Positions 1-5,910 of a DNA stretch of 10,779 nt are shown here, in pieces. Below the pieces are notes generated by a model, which was given only the letters and a program-made list of their open reading frames with translations, did no database searches and was not told the DNA's origin. The stretch's first letter is position 1; every line of letters begins with the position of its first letter. This stretch comes from DASSBQ01 sp035250505 (GTDB lineage Bacteria > Nitrospirota > Nitrospiria > Nitrospirales > Nitrospiraceae), in the NCBI GenBank assembly GCA_035250505.1, contig DATFFC010000195.1, positions 1 through 10,779 of the forward strand, read 5' to 3'. Position numbers and translations under genes: made by a program.

Positions 1-56
1 GCTCTCTCGCAAGAGAGAATCCTTCACCAGCTCTAAGCCGGAACCAACTGGGAGCG

Positions 57-167
57 TATGGCAGATGGCTTATGGTTGATAGCACGACACATGCGGTAAG
101 AGCACATGGCGAACGGCGAAGGATCCGTCCCGAGTCCGACCATACGCCATAGGCCATTAGCTATCAG
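57..167. repeat. Pair of inverted degenerate 7-bp repeat arrays
   Basis: Bases 57-84 read as four 7-bp units: TATGGCA, GATGGCT, TATGGTT, GATAGCA. Bases 140-167 read as four units in the opposite sense: CCATACG, CCATAGG, CCATTAG, CTATCAG. The two arrays are separated by 55 bp and, when one is reverse-complemented, match at roughly two thirds of positions, so they could fold into an imperfect stem. The 7-bp periodicity and inverted arrangement resemble decayed palindromic intergenic repeats. The periodicity is read directly; a function is not known to me. Confidence 0.5.
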
Positions 168-218
168 CTCTTGTGTGACGACGAGGTCCGCGACGCGAAG
201 AATAATGAGGCGCACGGT

Positions 219-251
219 GCGATGAATGAAGCGGACCATGCCATTCATCGC
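219..251. repeat. Perfect 10-bp inverted repeat (hairpin)
   Basis: GCGATGAATG at 219-228 is followed by its exact reverse complement CATTCATCGC at 242-251, with a 13-base loop. Neither side is followed by a run of T, so it does not look like a classical Rho-independent terminator for either strand. It lies in the same non-coding stretch as the heptad arrays and could be part of a structured RNA or a decayed palindromic element. Confidence 0.55.
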
Positions 252-287
252 CCGCCGTCTCACATCTACTGACCCCAGGACATACGA

Positions 288-317
288 TTGAAGTTTACAC
301 TCACAACAGGCTACACT
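288..317 (+). promoter_or_regulatory. Candidate sigma70-type promoter upstream of the lipoprotein gene
   Basis: TTGAAG at 288-293 and TACACT at 312-317 are separated by 18 bp. Each hexamer matches the sigma70 consensus at four of six positions. Transcription would start near 324 and give a leader of about 140 bases before the lipoprotein start at 466, including the hairpin at 427-452. This is a motif match only. Confidence 0.25.
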
Positions 318-426
318 CGGGGCCTTTGCGCCAGCTACCTGCCGGGTTTGCTTACAAAGGACACGTCCGTCGGTGACGAAGTGCGGTTGTGGCTCAATGA
401 AGAGTATGGTCGTAAATCAAAGCAAG

Positions 427-452
427 GGGTTCCACTAAATAAGAGAGAACCC
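427..452 (+). promoter_or_regulatory. Leader hairpin directly before the lipoprotein ribosome binding site
   Basis: GGGTTC at 427-432 pairs perfectly with GAACCC at 447-452 across a 14-base A-rich loop. The 3' arm ends immediately before the Shine-Dalgarno sequence AGAAGGAGG (453-461), which sits 4 bases from the ATG at 466. A stem ending exactly at the ribosome binding site could influence mRNA stability or translation. The structure is visible; any regulatory role is inference. Confidence 0.35.
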
Positions 453-465
453 AGAAGGAGGCACT

Positions 466-825
466 ATGTTGCCAACACTTCGAGTTGCCGGCATACTCTT
501 TATTCTTTCAGGGACCATCGCCTGCTCCACCACACCTGAAGATTCGCAACCTCCATCGTTTTCTTCGTCAACACAGCCCGTTGAATCGAGCCAGCAGGAC
601 CTAGCTGCTGCGACGAGAGAATACAGCCATCATGCGGCGGAACTCCGCGAGATGGCCCGTCGCCGGCAGATTGAGGCGGATGTTCTGGCACAGAAAGACA
701 ATCCGGACATGGAGAAAGTGCAAGCCAAGCGCGACCTCGCAAAAGATCTTCTCGAAGCCGCCGAACAATCTGAGGCCAAAGCCCGGGAGCTGCGTCGTAG
801 AGTTCCTCACGGAATGGTGCAGTGA
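466..825 (+). CDS. Small predicted outer-membrane/periplasmic lipoprotein, unknown function
   Basis: This 119-residue protein starts with a hydrophobic signal segment (residues 5-19) ending at T-I-A-C with Cys20, a lipobox-like cleavage and lipidation site. The -3 position is Thr rather than the usual Leu, so the lipobox is slightly atypical. Residues 21-45 are Ser/Thr/Pro/Gln-rich and likely form a flexible tether. Residues 45-112 are rich in Ala, Glu, Arg, Lys and Leu, fit one or two long amphipathic helices, and may be a coiled coil. The start is well supported by AGAAGGAGG at 453-461. The gene stands alone and converges on sucB across a 363-bp gap. A hairpin (GGTGCA 816-821 / TGCACC 829-834) overlaps its stop codon. 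I do not recognise the family. It is probably a cell-envelope helical lipoprotein exposed to the periplasm. Confidence 0.75.
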   Translation: MLPTLRVAGILFILSGTIACSTTPEDSQPPSFSSSTQPVESSQQDLAAATREYSHHAAELREMARRRQIEADVLAQKDNPDMEKVQAKRDLAKDLLEAAEQSEAKARELRRRVPHGMVQ

Positions 826-834
826 TTCTGCACC
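816..834 (+). other. Hairpin overlapping the lipoprotein stop codon
   Basis: GGTGCA (816-821) and TGCACC (829-834) are perfect reverse complements with a 7-base loop that contains the stop codon TGA at 823-825. No T-run follows, so this is not a standard intrinsic terminator. It may still protect the 3' end of the message or be chance. Confidence 0.3.
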
Positions 835-843
835 GGCATTGAC

Positions 844-872
844 TTGACCTGAGTACCTCGCATTTCTACATT
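844..872 (+). promoter_or_regulatory. Candidate sigma70-type promoter with no gene downstream
   Basis: TTGACC at 844-849 (five of six consensus) and TACATT at 867-872 (four of six) are separated by the ideal 17 bp, and the -10 lies in a locally AT-rich patch. Transcription would start near 879 and run through the GATC-rich repeat and then antisense into the 3' end of sucB. No coding gene lies in its path, so it may drive a non-coding RNA, serve a decayed gene, or be chance. Confidence 0.35.
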
Positions 873-947
873 TAATTAGGCAGCCGATCTTCACACGATC
901 GCCTGTTTTCATCTCTCCGAATGATCAGGATGGCGCCTGCGCTGGAT

Positions 948-989
948 CGTGATCTTGCTTGATCGGAACCGGCGTGATCCTGCTGGATC
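948..989. repeat. Imperfect tandem repeat, 17-bp core with 25-bp period, GATC-rich
   Basis: CGTGATCTTGCTTGATC at 948-964 and CGTGATCCTGCTGGATC at 973-989 match at 15 of 17 positions and are offset by 25 bp. Each copy can fold on itself through its GATC ends (GATCC-TGCT-GGATC in the second). Counting the flanks, eight GATC tetramers fall between 886 and 989, and two more lie at 1064 and 1086. GATC is also fairly common in the neighbouring genes, so the tetramer density alone is weak evidence. Confidence 0.5.
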
Positions 990-1188
990 AGTGGGGGCTG
1001 GTTCTCGCAGACCCTCTCTTGGCCGCGTCCATTTCAGGTCAAGCTCACTCTTGTTGCGTGCCTGATCGGACTGTCATTGTCGCATGATCTGCTGTTGGGG
1101 CCCCGGCAGGTGAAGGGGGATGCTGCAAGCGAGAAAAAATCCATGGGACCGGTTCAAAGCTTCTTTTCCGCACCTGTCCTGATGCCTG

Positions 1189-2301
1189 CTAGATCTCCAA
1201 GAGCATCCGGGCCGGCTCCTCGATGTTCATTTTGACATGCTTGAGGAAGGTCACCGCCTCGCGACCGTCCACGATGCGATGATCGTACGTGAGGGCCACA
1301 TACATCATGGGGCGGATCACGACCTGTCCCTCGCGAGCCACGGGCCGATCCTGAATCGCATGGAGCCCGAGGATGCCGCTCTGAGGCGGGTTGACGATCG
1401 GAGTCGAGAGCAGCGAGCCATAGATTCCGCCGTTCGAGATCGTAAACGTACCTCCTTCGAGCTCCTCGACCGTCAGCTGCTTGGTCTCCGCTCGCTTGGC
1501 GAAATCGGCGATTGCGGTTTCGATGTCCGCAAAGCCCAAACGCTCGGCGTTCCGTAAGACCGGCACGACCAATCCACGTCCACTTCCGACCGCGATACCG
1601 ATGTCGTAGTAGCGCCGGTAGATCAGATCGGTGCCGCGAATCTCTGCATTGAGCTCGGGAATCAGCTTGAGAGCCTCGATCGCCGCCTTGACGAAGAAGG
1701 ACATGAGGCCAAGCTTCACCGAATGGCGATGCTGAAAGGCCTCCTGGTGCGACTGTCGCAGGCCCCTCACCGCCGTCATGTCGATCTCATTGAACGTCGT
1801 CAGCAAGGCCGCTGTCTGTTGAGCCTGCACCAATCGCTCGGCCACTTTGCGCCGGAGCAGGCTCATCGGCACCCGCTCTTCTCCTCGCTCGCCGGCTGCT
1901 AGGCGGTCGACGGACCTGGATGGCGGTCTCTGCGTTTCATCCGGCGCCGGCCTTGTCGCAGGCGCCGGTTTTGCCTCGATCGTAGTTTCTTTCCGGCCGC
2001 GACGGTCTTCTCCGGCAAGGGTCCCGCTCGGTGGACCGGGCGCCGGCTCCTTCGGCATCGTCGCCTCGTCCAGGTGGGCGATGACCTCGCCGACTTCGGC
2101 TGTCTCACCCTTCTTCTTGAGAATGTCGACGAGCACGCCTGATACAGGGGCCGGCAAATCAAGCGCGGCCTTCTCCGTCTCGAGCGATACGACCGGTTCG
2201 TCTTGCTGGACCGTGTCGCCCGGCGCTTTGAGCCAGTCGACGATCTGCACCTCTGTGATTGACTCCCCGATCGTAGTCGGGACCTTCAGCTCAATGGACA
2301 T
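1189..2301 (-). CDS. sucB: 2-oxoglutarate dehydrogenase E2, dihydrolipoyllysine succinyltransferase
   Basis: This 370-residue protein transfers the succinyl group from E1 to CoA through a lipoyl arm, in the core of the 2-oxoglutarate dehydrogenase complex of the TCA cycle. Residues 1-80 are a single lipoyl domain, with the attachment lysine at K44 in E-T-E-K-A. Residues 84-143 are a Pro/Ala/Arg-rich linker. Residues 144-370 are the catalytic domain, beginning R-V-P-M-S and carrying the DHRIVDG motif with catalytic H341 and D345. The catalytic part closely resembles Escherichia coli SucB as I recall it, including TTFNE, MSFFVKA and NPPQSGILG. The peripheral subunit-binding domain normally found between the lipoyl and catalytic domains is absent, and the protein is shorter than the usual 400 or so residues. 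The ATG lies inside the end of sucA (11-bp overlap), with AAGG about 9 bases upstream, so translation is probably coupled. No lpd gene follows. Confidence 0.95.
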   Translation of the reverse strand: MSIELKVPTTIGESITEVQIVDWLKAPGDTVQQDEPVVSLETEKAALDLPAPVSGVLVDILKKKGETAEVGEVIAHLDEATMPKEPAPGPPSGTLAGEDRRGRKETTIEAKPAPATRPAPDETQRPPSRSVDRLAAGERGEERVPMSLLRRKVAERLVQAQQTAALLTTFNEIDMTAVRGLRQSHQEAFQHRHSVKLGLMSFFVKAAIEALKLIPELNAEIRGTDLIYRRYYDIGIAVGSGRGLVVPVLRNAERLGFADIETAIADFAKRAETKQLTVEELEGGTFTISNGGIYGSLLSTPIVNPPQSGILGLHAIQDRPVAREGQVVIRPMMYVALTYDHRIVDGREAVTFLKHVKMNIEEPARMLLEI

Positions 2302-5065
2302 TGAATGCCGCCTTCAAGAGTTTCGTCTGCTCGAGTTTATGGAGTGCCGCCCAGCCTGTCGCGGGGCTGGCGGAGGCGGGACGACACACAGCGGAGAACG
2401 GCCGGGTCTCGGGCAGCCGCTCGCCGAATCGGACAAAGAGATATCGCCAGGCTCCCATGTTGGCCGGCTCTTCTTGGACCCAGACCACCGGCGTGTTCGG
2501 AGGATAGCCGGCCAGCGCCTCCCGGAGTTCGTCATCGTGCAGCGGATAGAGTTGTTCGAGCCTCACGATCGCGACGTCGTGGCGCTGGAACTCCTCCCGC
2601 ATCCGCACGAGCTCATAGTAGATTCTCCCACTGCAGAGCAGCACACGGCCGACCTGCCGTGCGGCGGTCCGGTCGAAAAGAATGCGTCGGAAACGACCTT
2701 TTTCGAGGTCCTCCAAGGAGGACACGGCCTGCGGATGGCGAAGCAGGCCCTTGGGTGTCATGATGACCAGCGGCTTCCGCCACCGGCGAAGCGCCTGGCG
2801 TCGCAGGACGTGAAAGTACTGAGCCGGCGTCGTCGGATTCACGATCTGAATGTTGTCATTGACCGCGAGCTCAAGAAACCGCTCGAGCCGCGCGCTCGAA
2901 TGCTCCGGGCCCTGGCCTTCGAATCCATGAGGCAGGAGCAGCGCGAGCCCGCTCAGCCGACGCCATTTCTCTTCGGCGCTCACCATGAACTGGTCGATAA
3001 TGACCTGGGCCGCATTGACGAAATCGCCGAATTGCGCCTCCCAAACGACCAGCCCATCCGGGCGGTCCAGACTGTAGCCGTATTCGAATCCCACCACCCC
3101 GGCCTCGGAGAGCGGGCTGTTGTAGATCTCCACGGGCGCTTGATCCGACGCGACATGCTGAAGCGGCATATAGGTCCGTCCGTTCTCCATATCGTGCAAC
3201 ATGGCATGCCGCTGGCTGAAGGTCCCGCGAGGCGTGTCCTGCCCCGACAATCGAATCGAGACTCCTTCCTCAGCGAGGGTGGCGAAGGCGAGCGTCTCAG
3301 CCGTCGACCAGTCAAGGAGGCGCTTGCCCGCTCCCATGTCGCGCCGCCGGTCCAGCCACTGGGCAAGCTTAGGATGAGGATGAAAGCCTTCCGGCAGGTG
3401 CGTGAGCCGCTCGATCAGCTTCACAAGCTTGCCTCGCTCGACCCCGGTCCTGACATCTTCCTCGTCACCGCCGGTTCCACCATAGTAGCCGGCCCAGATC
3501 CCAGTCGGCTTGTCGCGAAGCGGAGCGTAGGTGTGGCTGCGCGCCTCAGACAGATCGCGCTCGAGCGCCGCCCGGCGTTCGAGCGCGATTCGATCTGCTT
3601 CTTCACGCGTCACGTCGCCCAGTCGCAGAAGATGATCGAGATAGTACTCACGAAGCGGCCGGCGTTTCTCAATCGCCTGATACATGAGGGGTTGTGTAAA
3701 CGCCGGCTCGTCGCCTTCATTGTGGCCGTGCCGGCGAAAACAGTACATGTCGATGACGGCGTCGCGCTGAAACGTCCGCCGGAAGTCCATGGCGAGTTGG
3801 ACGACTTGGGCCACCGCTTCCGGGTCCTCTCCGTTGACGTGAAAAATCGGAATCTGAAGCATCTTGGCCACGTCGGTCGCCCAGGGTGACGACCGTGCTT
3901 CCTCCGGCGATGTCGTGAAGCCGATCTGATTGTTGATGACCACGTGCAACGTCCCGCCCGTGCTATATCCTTCGAGCCGGCTCAAATTGAGCGATTCCTG
4001 CACGACCCCCTCGCCCGCGAACGAGGCGTCGCCATGGATGAGAAGCGCCATGGTGCGACCACGAGCCGTGTCCCCGGATCGGTCCTGTTTCGCACGCACG
4101 CGCCCGAGTGCGACTGGATTCACGAATTCCAAGTGGCTCGGATTGAAGCAGAGAGACAGATGCACCTTCCGCCCGGATGCCGTGATCCAGTCCCTGCTGT
4201 GCCCCAGGTGGTACTTCACGTCGCCGCGTCCTTCCGGGAGCGGGTCCACCGTATCTTCGAATTCATGGAAAATCTCGCGCGGTCGCTTCCCGACGATGTT
4301 CGCCAGGACATTCAATCGCCCCCGGTGCGCCATCGCCAACACGATCTCTCCCACGCCCTGCTCGCCGGCGGTTTCAATGACGAGGTCCAGCAGCGGGATC
4401 AAGCCCTCCGCCCCTTCGAGCGAGAAGCTCTTGGCGCCTGGATATTTCTGCTGGATGAACTCTTCGAAAATGACGGCGTCGGTCAGCCGCTCGAGGATGC
4501 GGGTCTGCTCGTCCCGTTTGAGATGGAGACGGTTCTGTGTGCGTTCCATCCGTTCGCGCAGCCATGTCCGCTCCGGGTCGTCGAGCTGCATGAATTGGGC
4601 GCCGATCGAACGGCAGTAGCTCGTCCGCAGGCGTTCCAGGATCTCACGCAGCGTGAGGAGGCCCGTGTCGGCAAGCCCGTCAGCGAAGAATCGTCGGTCC
4701 AGGTCGGTTTCCGTCAGGCCATAAAACTCCAGAGTCAACTCCGGATGGACGGGGACGGCCTGGCCGAGCGGATCGATCCGGGCTGCGGTGTAGCCTCGAT
4801 TCCGATAGGCCTGCACGAGTCGAGTGACGCGATCCTGTTGCTCGGCGACGACATTGGCCGGGAGTAAGGCGTCATCCATGGGTGAGGCGGTGCCCTTAGT
4901 GGCAGGGCCGAGACCGACACCCTGGGCGTCGCTTTCGTGCTCCAAGCTCTCAAAGTAGTCTCGCCACCCTGAGGGGACCGACGACGGATTCCGTCGGAAC
5001 GCGCCGTACAACTCTTCGACGAAGGCGCGGTTGGCGGGGCTGGGGAAAGCGATTCGCCGGCTCAT
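2291..5065 (-). CDS. sucA: 2-oxoglutarate dehydrogenase E1, thiamine-diphosphate-dependent
   Basis: SucA decarboxylates 2-oxoglutarate using thiamine diphosphate and succinylates the lipoyl group of SucB, the committed oxidative step of the TCA cycle. From the ATG at 5065 it is 924 residues, normal for the family. Residues 1-45 carry the N-terminal E1o segment (NRAFVEELY, then a Trp-Arg-x-Phe region). Family blocks follow: MAHRGRLNVL near 244-253, HGDASFAGEGVVQE near 344-357, NNQIGFTTSPEEARSS near 378-393, GEDPEAV near 412-418 and RRHGHNEGDEP near 444-454. The transketolase-like pyrimidine domain has SGQDTPRGTFSQRHA near 607-621, followed by HGFEGQGPEHSSAR near 713-726. The C-terminal domain ends with RPASASPATG near 895-904. 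A longer frame opens at a TTG at 5107, but the ATG at 5065 matches the family N-terminus. Neither has a strong Shine-Dalgarno sequence. It is the first gene of the sucAB operon and is divergent from the cytochrome gene. Confidence 0.97.
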   Translation of the reverse strand: MSRRIAFPSPANRAFVEELYGAFRRNPSSVPSGWRDYFESLEHESDAQGVGLGPATKGTASPMDDALLPANVVAEQQDRVTRLVQAYRNRGYTAARIDPLGQAVPVHPELTLEFYGLTETDLDRRFFADGLADTGLLTLREILERLRTSYCRSIGAQFMQLDDPERTWLRERMERTQNRLHLKRDEQTRILERLTDAVIFEEFIQQKYPGAKSFSLEGAEGLIPLLDLVIETAGEQGVGEIVLAMAHRGRLNVLANIVGKRPREIFHEFEDTVDPLPEGRGDVKYHLGHSRDWITASGRKVHLSLCFNPSHLEFVNPVALGRVRAKQDRSGDTARGRTMALLIHGDASFAGEGVVQESLNLSRLEGYSTGGTLHVVINNQIGFTTSPEEARSSPWATDVAKMLQIPIFHVNGEDPEAVAQVVQLAMDFRRTFQRDAVIDMYCFRRHGHNEGDEPAFTQPLMYQAIEKRRPLREYYLDHLLRLGDVTREEADRIALERRAALERDLSEARSHTYAPLRDKPTGIWAGYYGGTGGDEEDVRTGVERGKLVKLIERLTHLPEGFHPHPKLAQWLDRRRDMGAGKRLLDWSTAETLAFATLAEEGVSIRLSGQDTPRGTFSQRHAMLHDMENGRTYMPLQHVASDQAPVEIYNSPLSEAGVVGFEYGYSLDRPDGLVVWEAQFGDFVNAAQVIIDQFMVSAEEKWRRLSGLALLLPHGFEGQGPEHSSARLERFLELAVNDNIQIVNPTTPAQYFHVLRRQALRRWRKPLVIMTPKGLLRHPQAVSSLEDLEKGRFRRILFDRTAARQVGRVLLCSGRIYYELVRMREEFQRHDVAIVRLEQLYPLHDDELREALAGYPPNTPVVWVQEEPANMGAWRYLFVRFGERLPETRPFSAVCRPASASPATGWAALHKLEQTKLLKAAFNVH

Positions 5066-5490
5066 GATTGTGCTGCGTCCATGATGCTGTACGGGCTGAT
5101 GTATCAATATGCCATCAAGTCCGGCTGCCCGCCAAGGGCATGGCGCGTAAACAAATCTTCACCCTACGCGAGTCGTCACGGCTAGGCAAACGCTACGCTC
5201 ACGACATGAATTGCAGCGGAATGTCCTCACGGAATGGCGATGCTTCACATCGCTACCGAGTTGAACTAAGTACATCGAACTCTTAGAGTCAGAAGAAACG
5301 TTCATCGTCACTAACGACGCCACTTCCGAGTGTTCGAGTAAACCGGTGTCAGGTCAGGTGGGAAGTCTTTCCGACGAGAGGGAATGGGTCAATAATGCCC
5401 TGCCGCCACCGGTATCCGTCTACGCGATCTGTTTTGGAGTTTTTATTGAGCGGCAACGTGAAACGCATCTTATCAACTGCGGAGGATACG
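5066..5490. other. Divergent spacer between sucA and the cytochrome c gene
   Basis: This 425-bp stretch should hold the promoters of sucA (leftward) and of the cytochrome gene (rightward). On the minus strand TTGGCG and CATATT, spaced by 18 bp at about 5107-5136, are a weak candidate sucA promoter. A 6-bp hairpin with a 5-base loop (GCGATG 5237-5242 / CATCGC 5248-5253) is visible and is not followed by T residues. No frame here looks like a real gene. The plus-strand frame beginning near 5346 is most simply the upstream extension of the frameshifted cytochrome frame. Confidence 0.5.
5481..5485 (+). promoter_or_regulatory. Ribosome binding site that fixes the cytochrome c start
   Basis: GGAGG at 5481-5485 is 5 bases before the ATG at 5491. 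It is the best Shine-Dalgarno match in the area and supports a start whose first ten codons lead to a signal peptide that continues only after a frameshift. This matters because the longer frame upstream (from 5346) avoids the first frameshift but has no comparable site. Confidence 0.7.
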
Positions 5491-5851
5491 ATGACGCTGA
5501 GCTATCGGTGGGCATTGGGATAGGTTGTGTGGCCCTGACATGGGGACTGTGTACAATAAGCCACTTCGTCTCAGCTGCCGGCGGGGACGTGGCCAAAGGA
5601 AAATCCATCTTTCAGTCTAAGTGTATGAGCTGCCACGGGCCGGAAGGCAAAGGCGACGGGCCGGCGGGAAGGTGCTGAACCCACCAGCGGGAAATTTTAC
5701 GAGCGCTGGGAGTAAGAAGAAGTCCGAGGCCGAGTTGCGAAACATCATCGAAAACGGAAAACCGAAGACCGCTATGGTGGCCTGGAAGGACCAATTGTCC
5801 GAGGTGGAGATCCAAGACGTGCTGGCGTACGTGCAGACGCTCAGGAAGTAG
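5491..5851 (+). pseudogene. Small periplasmic cytochrome c, interrupted by two -1 frameshifts
   Basis: The intended product is a class I monohaem cytochrome c of 120 residues, an electron carrier exported to the periplasm. As read, the frame from the ATG at 5491 hits TAG at 5521 after ten codons. The frame then shifts at GGG 5517-5519 and again at GGG 5666-5668. Adding one G to each run restores a single open frame. It has a signal peptide at about residues 1-30, the haem-binding C45-M-S-C48-H49, a GKGDGPAGKVLNPP loop, and a probable axial Met96 in TAMVAW. The C-terminal helix is SEVEIQDVLAYVQTLRK. Those features match a complete small cytochrome c. The strong GGAGG site supports the start. 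Homopolymer sequencing error is the simplest cause, but the roughly 8 kb of other coding sequence here shows no such errors, so true gene decay is possible. It is divergent from sucA and convergent with the CHASE3 gene. Confidence 0.8.
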
Positions 5852-5910
5852 CCGAAACGGGTGTGCGAGCTACCGTCAGAACAACTGAGGCAAGGAGGCG
5901 TTCGGCGGCT

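Larger units (their letters stand above)
1..465. other. Intergenic region without a convincing gene; structured DNA
   Basis: No reading frame here has a good ribosome binding site, family resemblance or sensible composition. The weak frames at 33-263 (-) and 288-539 (+) look like chance openings, and the second runs into the lipoprotein gene in another frame. The region instead holds several inverted repeats, annotated separately: a short hairpin at 2-17 (CTCTCT/AGAGAG, loop CGCA), heptad arrays at 57-84 and 140-167, a 10-bp inverted repeat at 219-251, and a hairpin at 427-452. A promoter-like element lies at 288-317. The end of whatever gene precedes the window is not visible. Confidence 0.6.
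826..1188. other. 363-bp gap between convergent lipoprotein gene and sucB; no intact gene
   Basis: No frame combines a start codon, ribosome binding site and plausible protein. The stretch contains a promoter-like element facing right (844-872) and an imperfect direct repeat with many GATC sites (886-989). Around 1032-1100 one plus-strand frame reads like a signal peptide but lacks a start codon, so it may be a remnant of a short exported protein. No clear intrinsic terminator for sucB is seen. The T-run on its strand near 1135-1140 has only a 3-bp stem before it. Confidence 0.5.

Noticed and set aside
33..263. A 76-codon minus-strand frame at the left end
   Set aside because: It runs through the heptad arrays and the 10-bp inverted repeat, has no ribosome binding site, and its C-terminal part is just translated heptad repeat.
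1032..1233. Plus-strand frame reading like a signal peptide (VKLTLVACLIGLSLS...) downstream of the orphan promoter
   Set aside because: It has no start codon before the hydrophobic part and no ribosome binding site, and it runs into sucB. At most it is a remnant of a lost gene, so it is not listed as a feature.
1847..3889. A 680-codon open frame on the plus strand across sucB and sucA
   Set aside because: It lies entirely antisense to two certain genes and spans their junction. Its product is Arg/Pro/His-rich with no recognisable domain, as expected from high-GC codon use on the opposite strand.
804..5237. A 14-bp identical string, TCCTCACGGAATGG, at 804-817 and 5224-5237
   Set aside because: One copy is coding (end of the lipoprotein) and the other is in the sucA-cytochrome spacer. 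A single 14-bp match in a window this long is not far from chance, and the flanks do not match.
5851..5906. GCCGAA/TTCGGC inverted repeat between the convergent cytochrome and CHASE3 genes as a shared terminator
   Set aside because: The loop is more than 40 bases and there is no T-run on either strand, so it does not meet the usual form of an intrinsic terminator.
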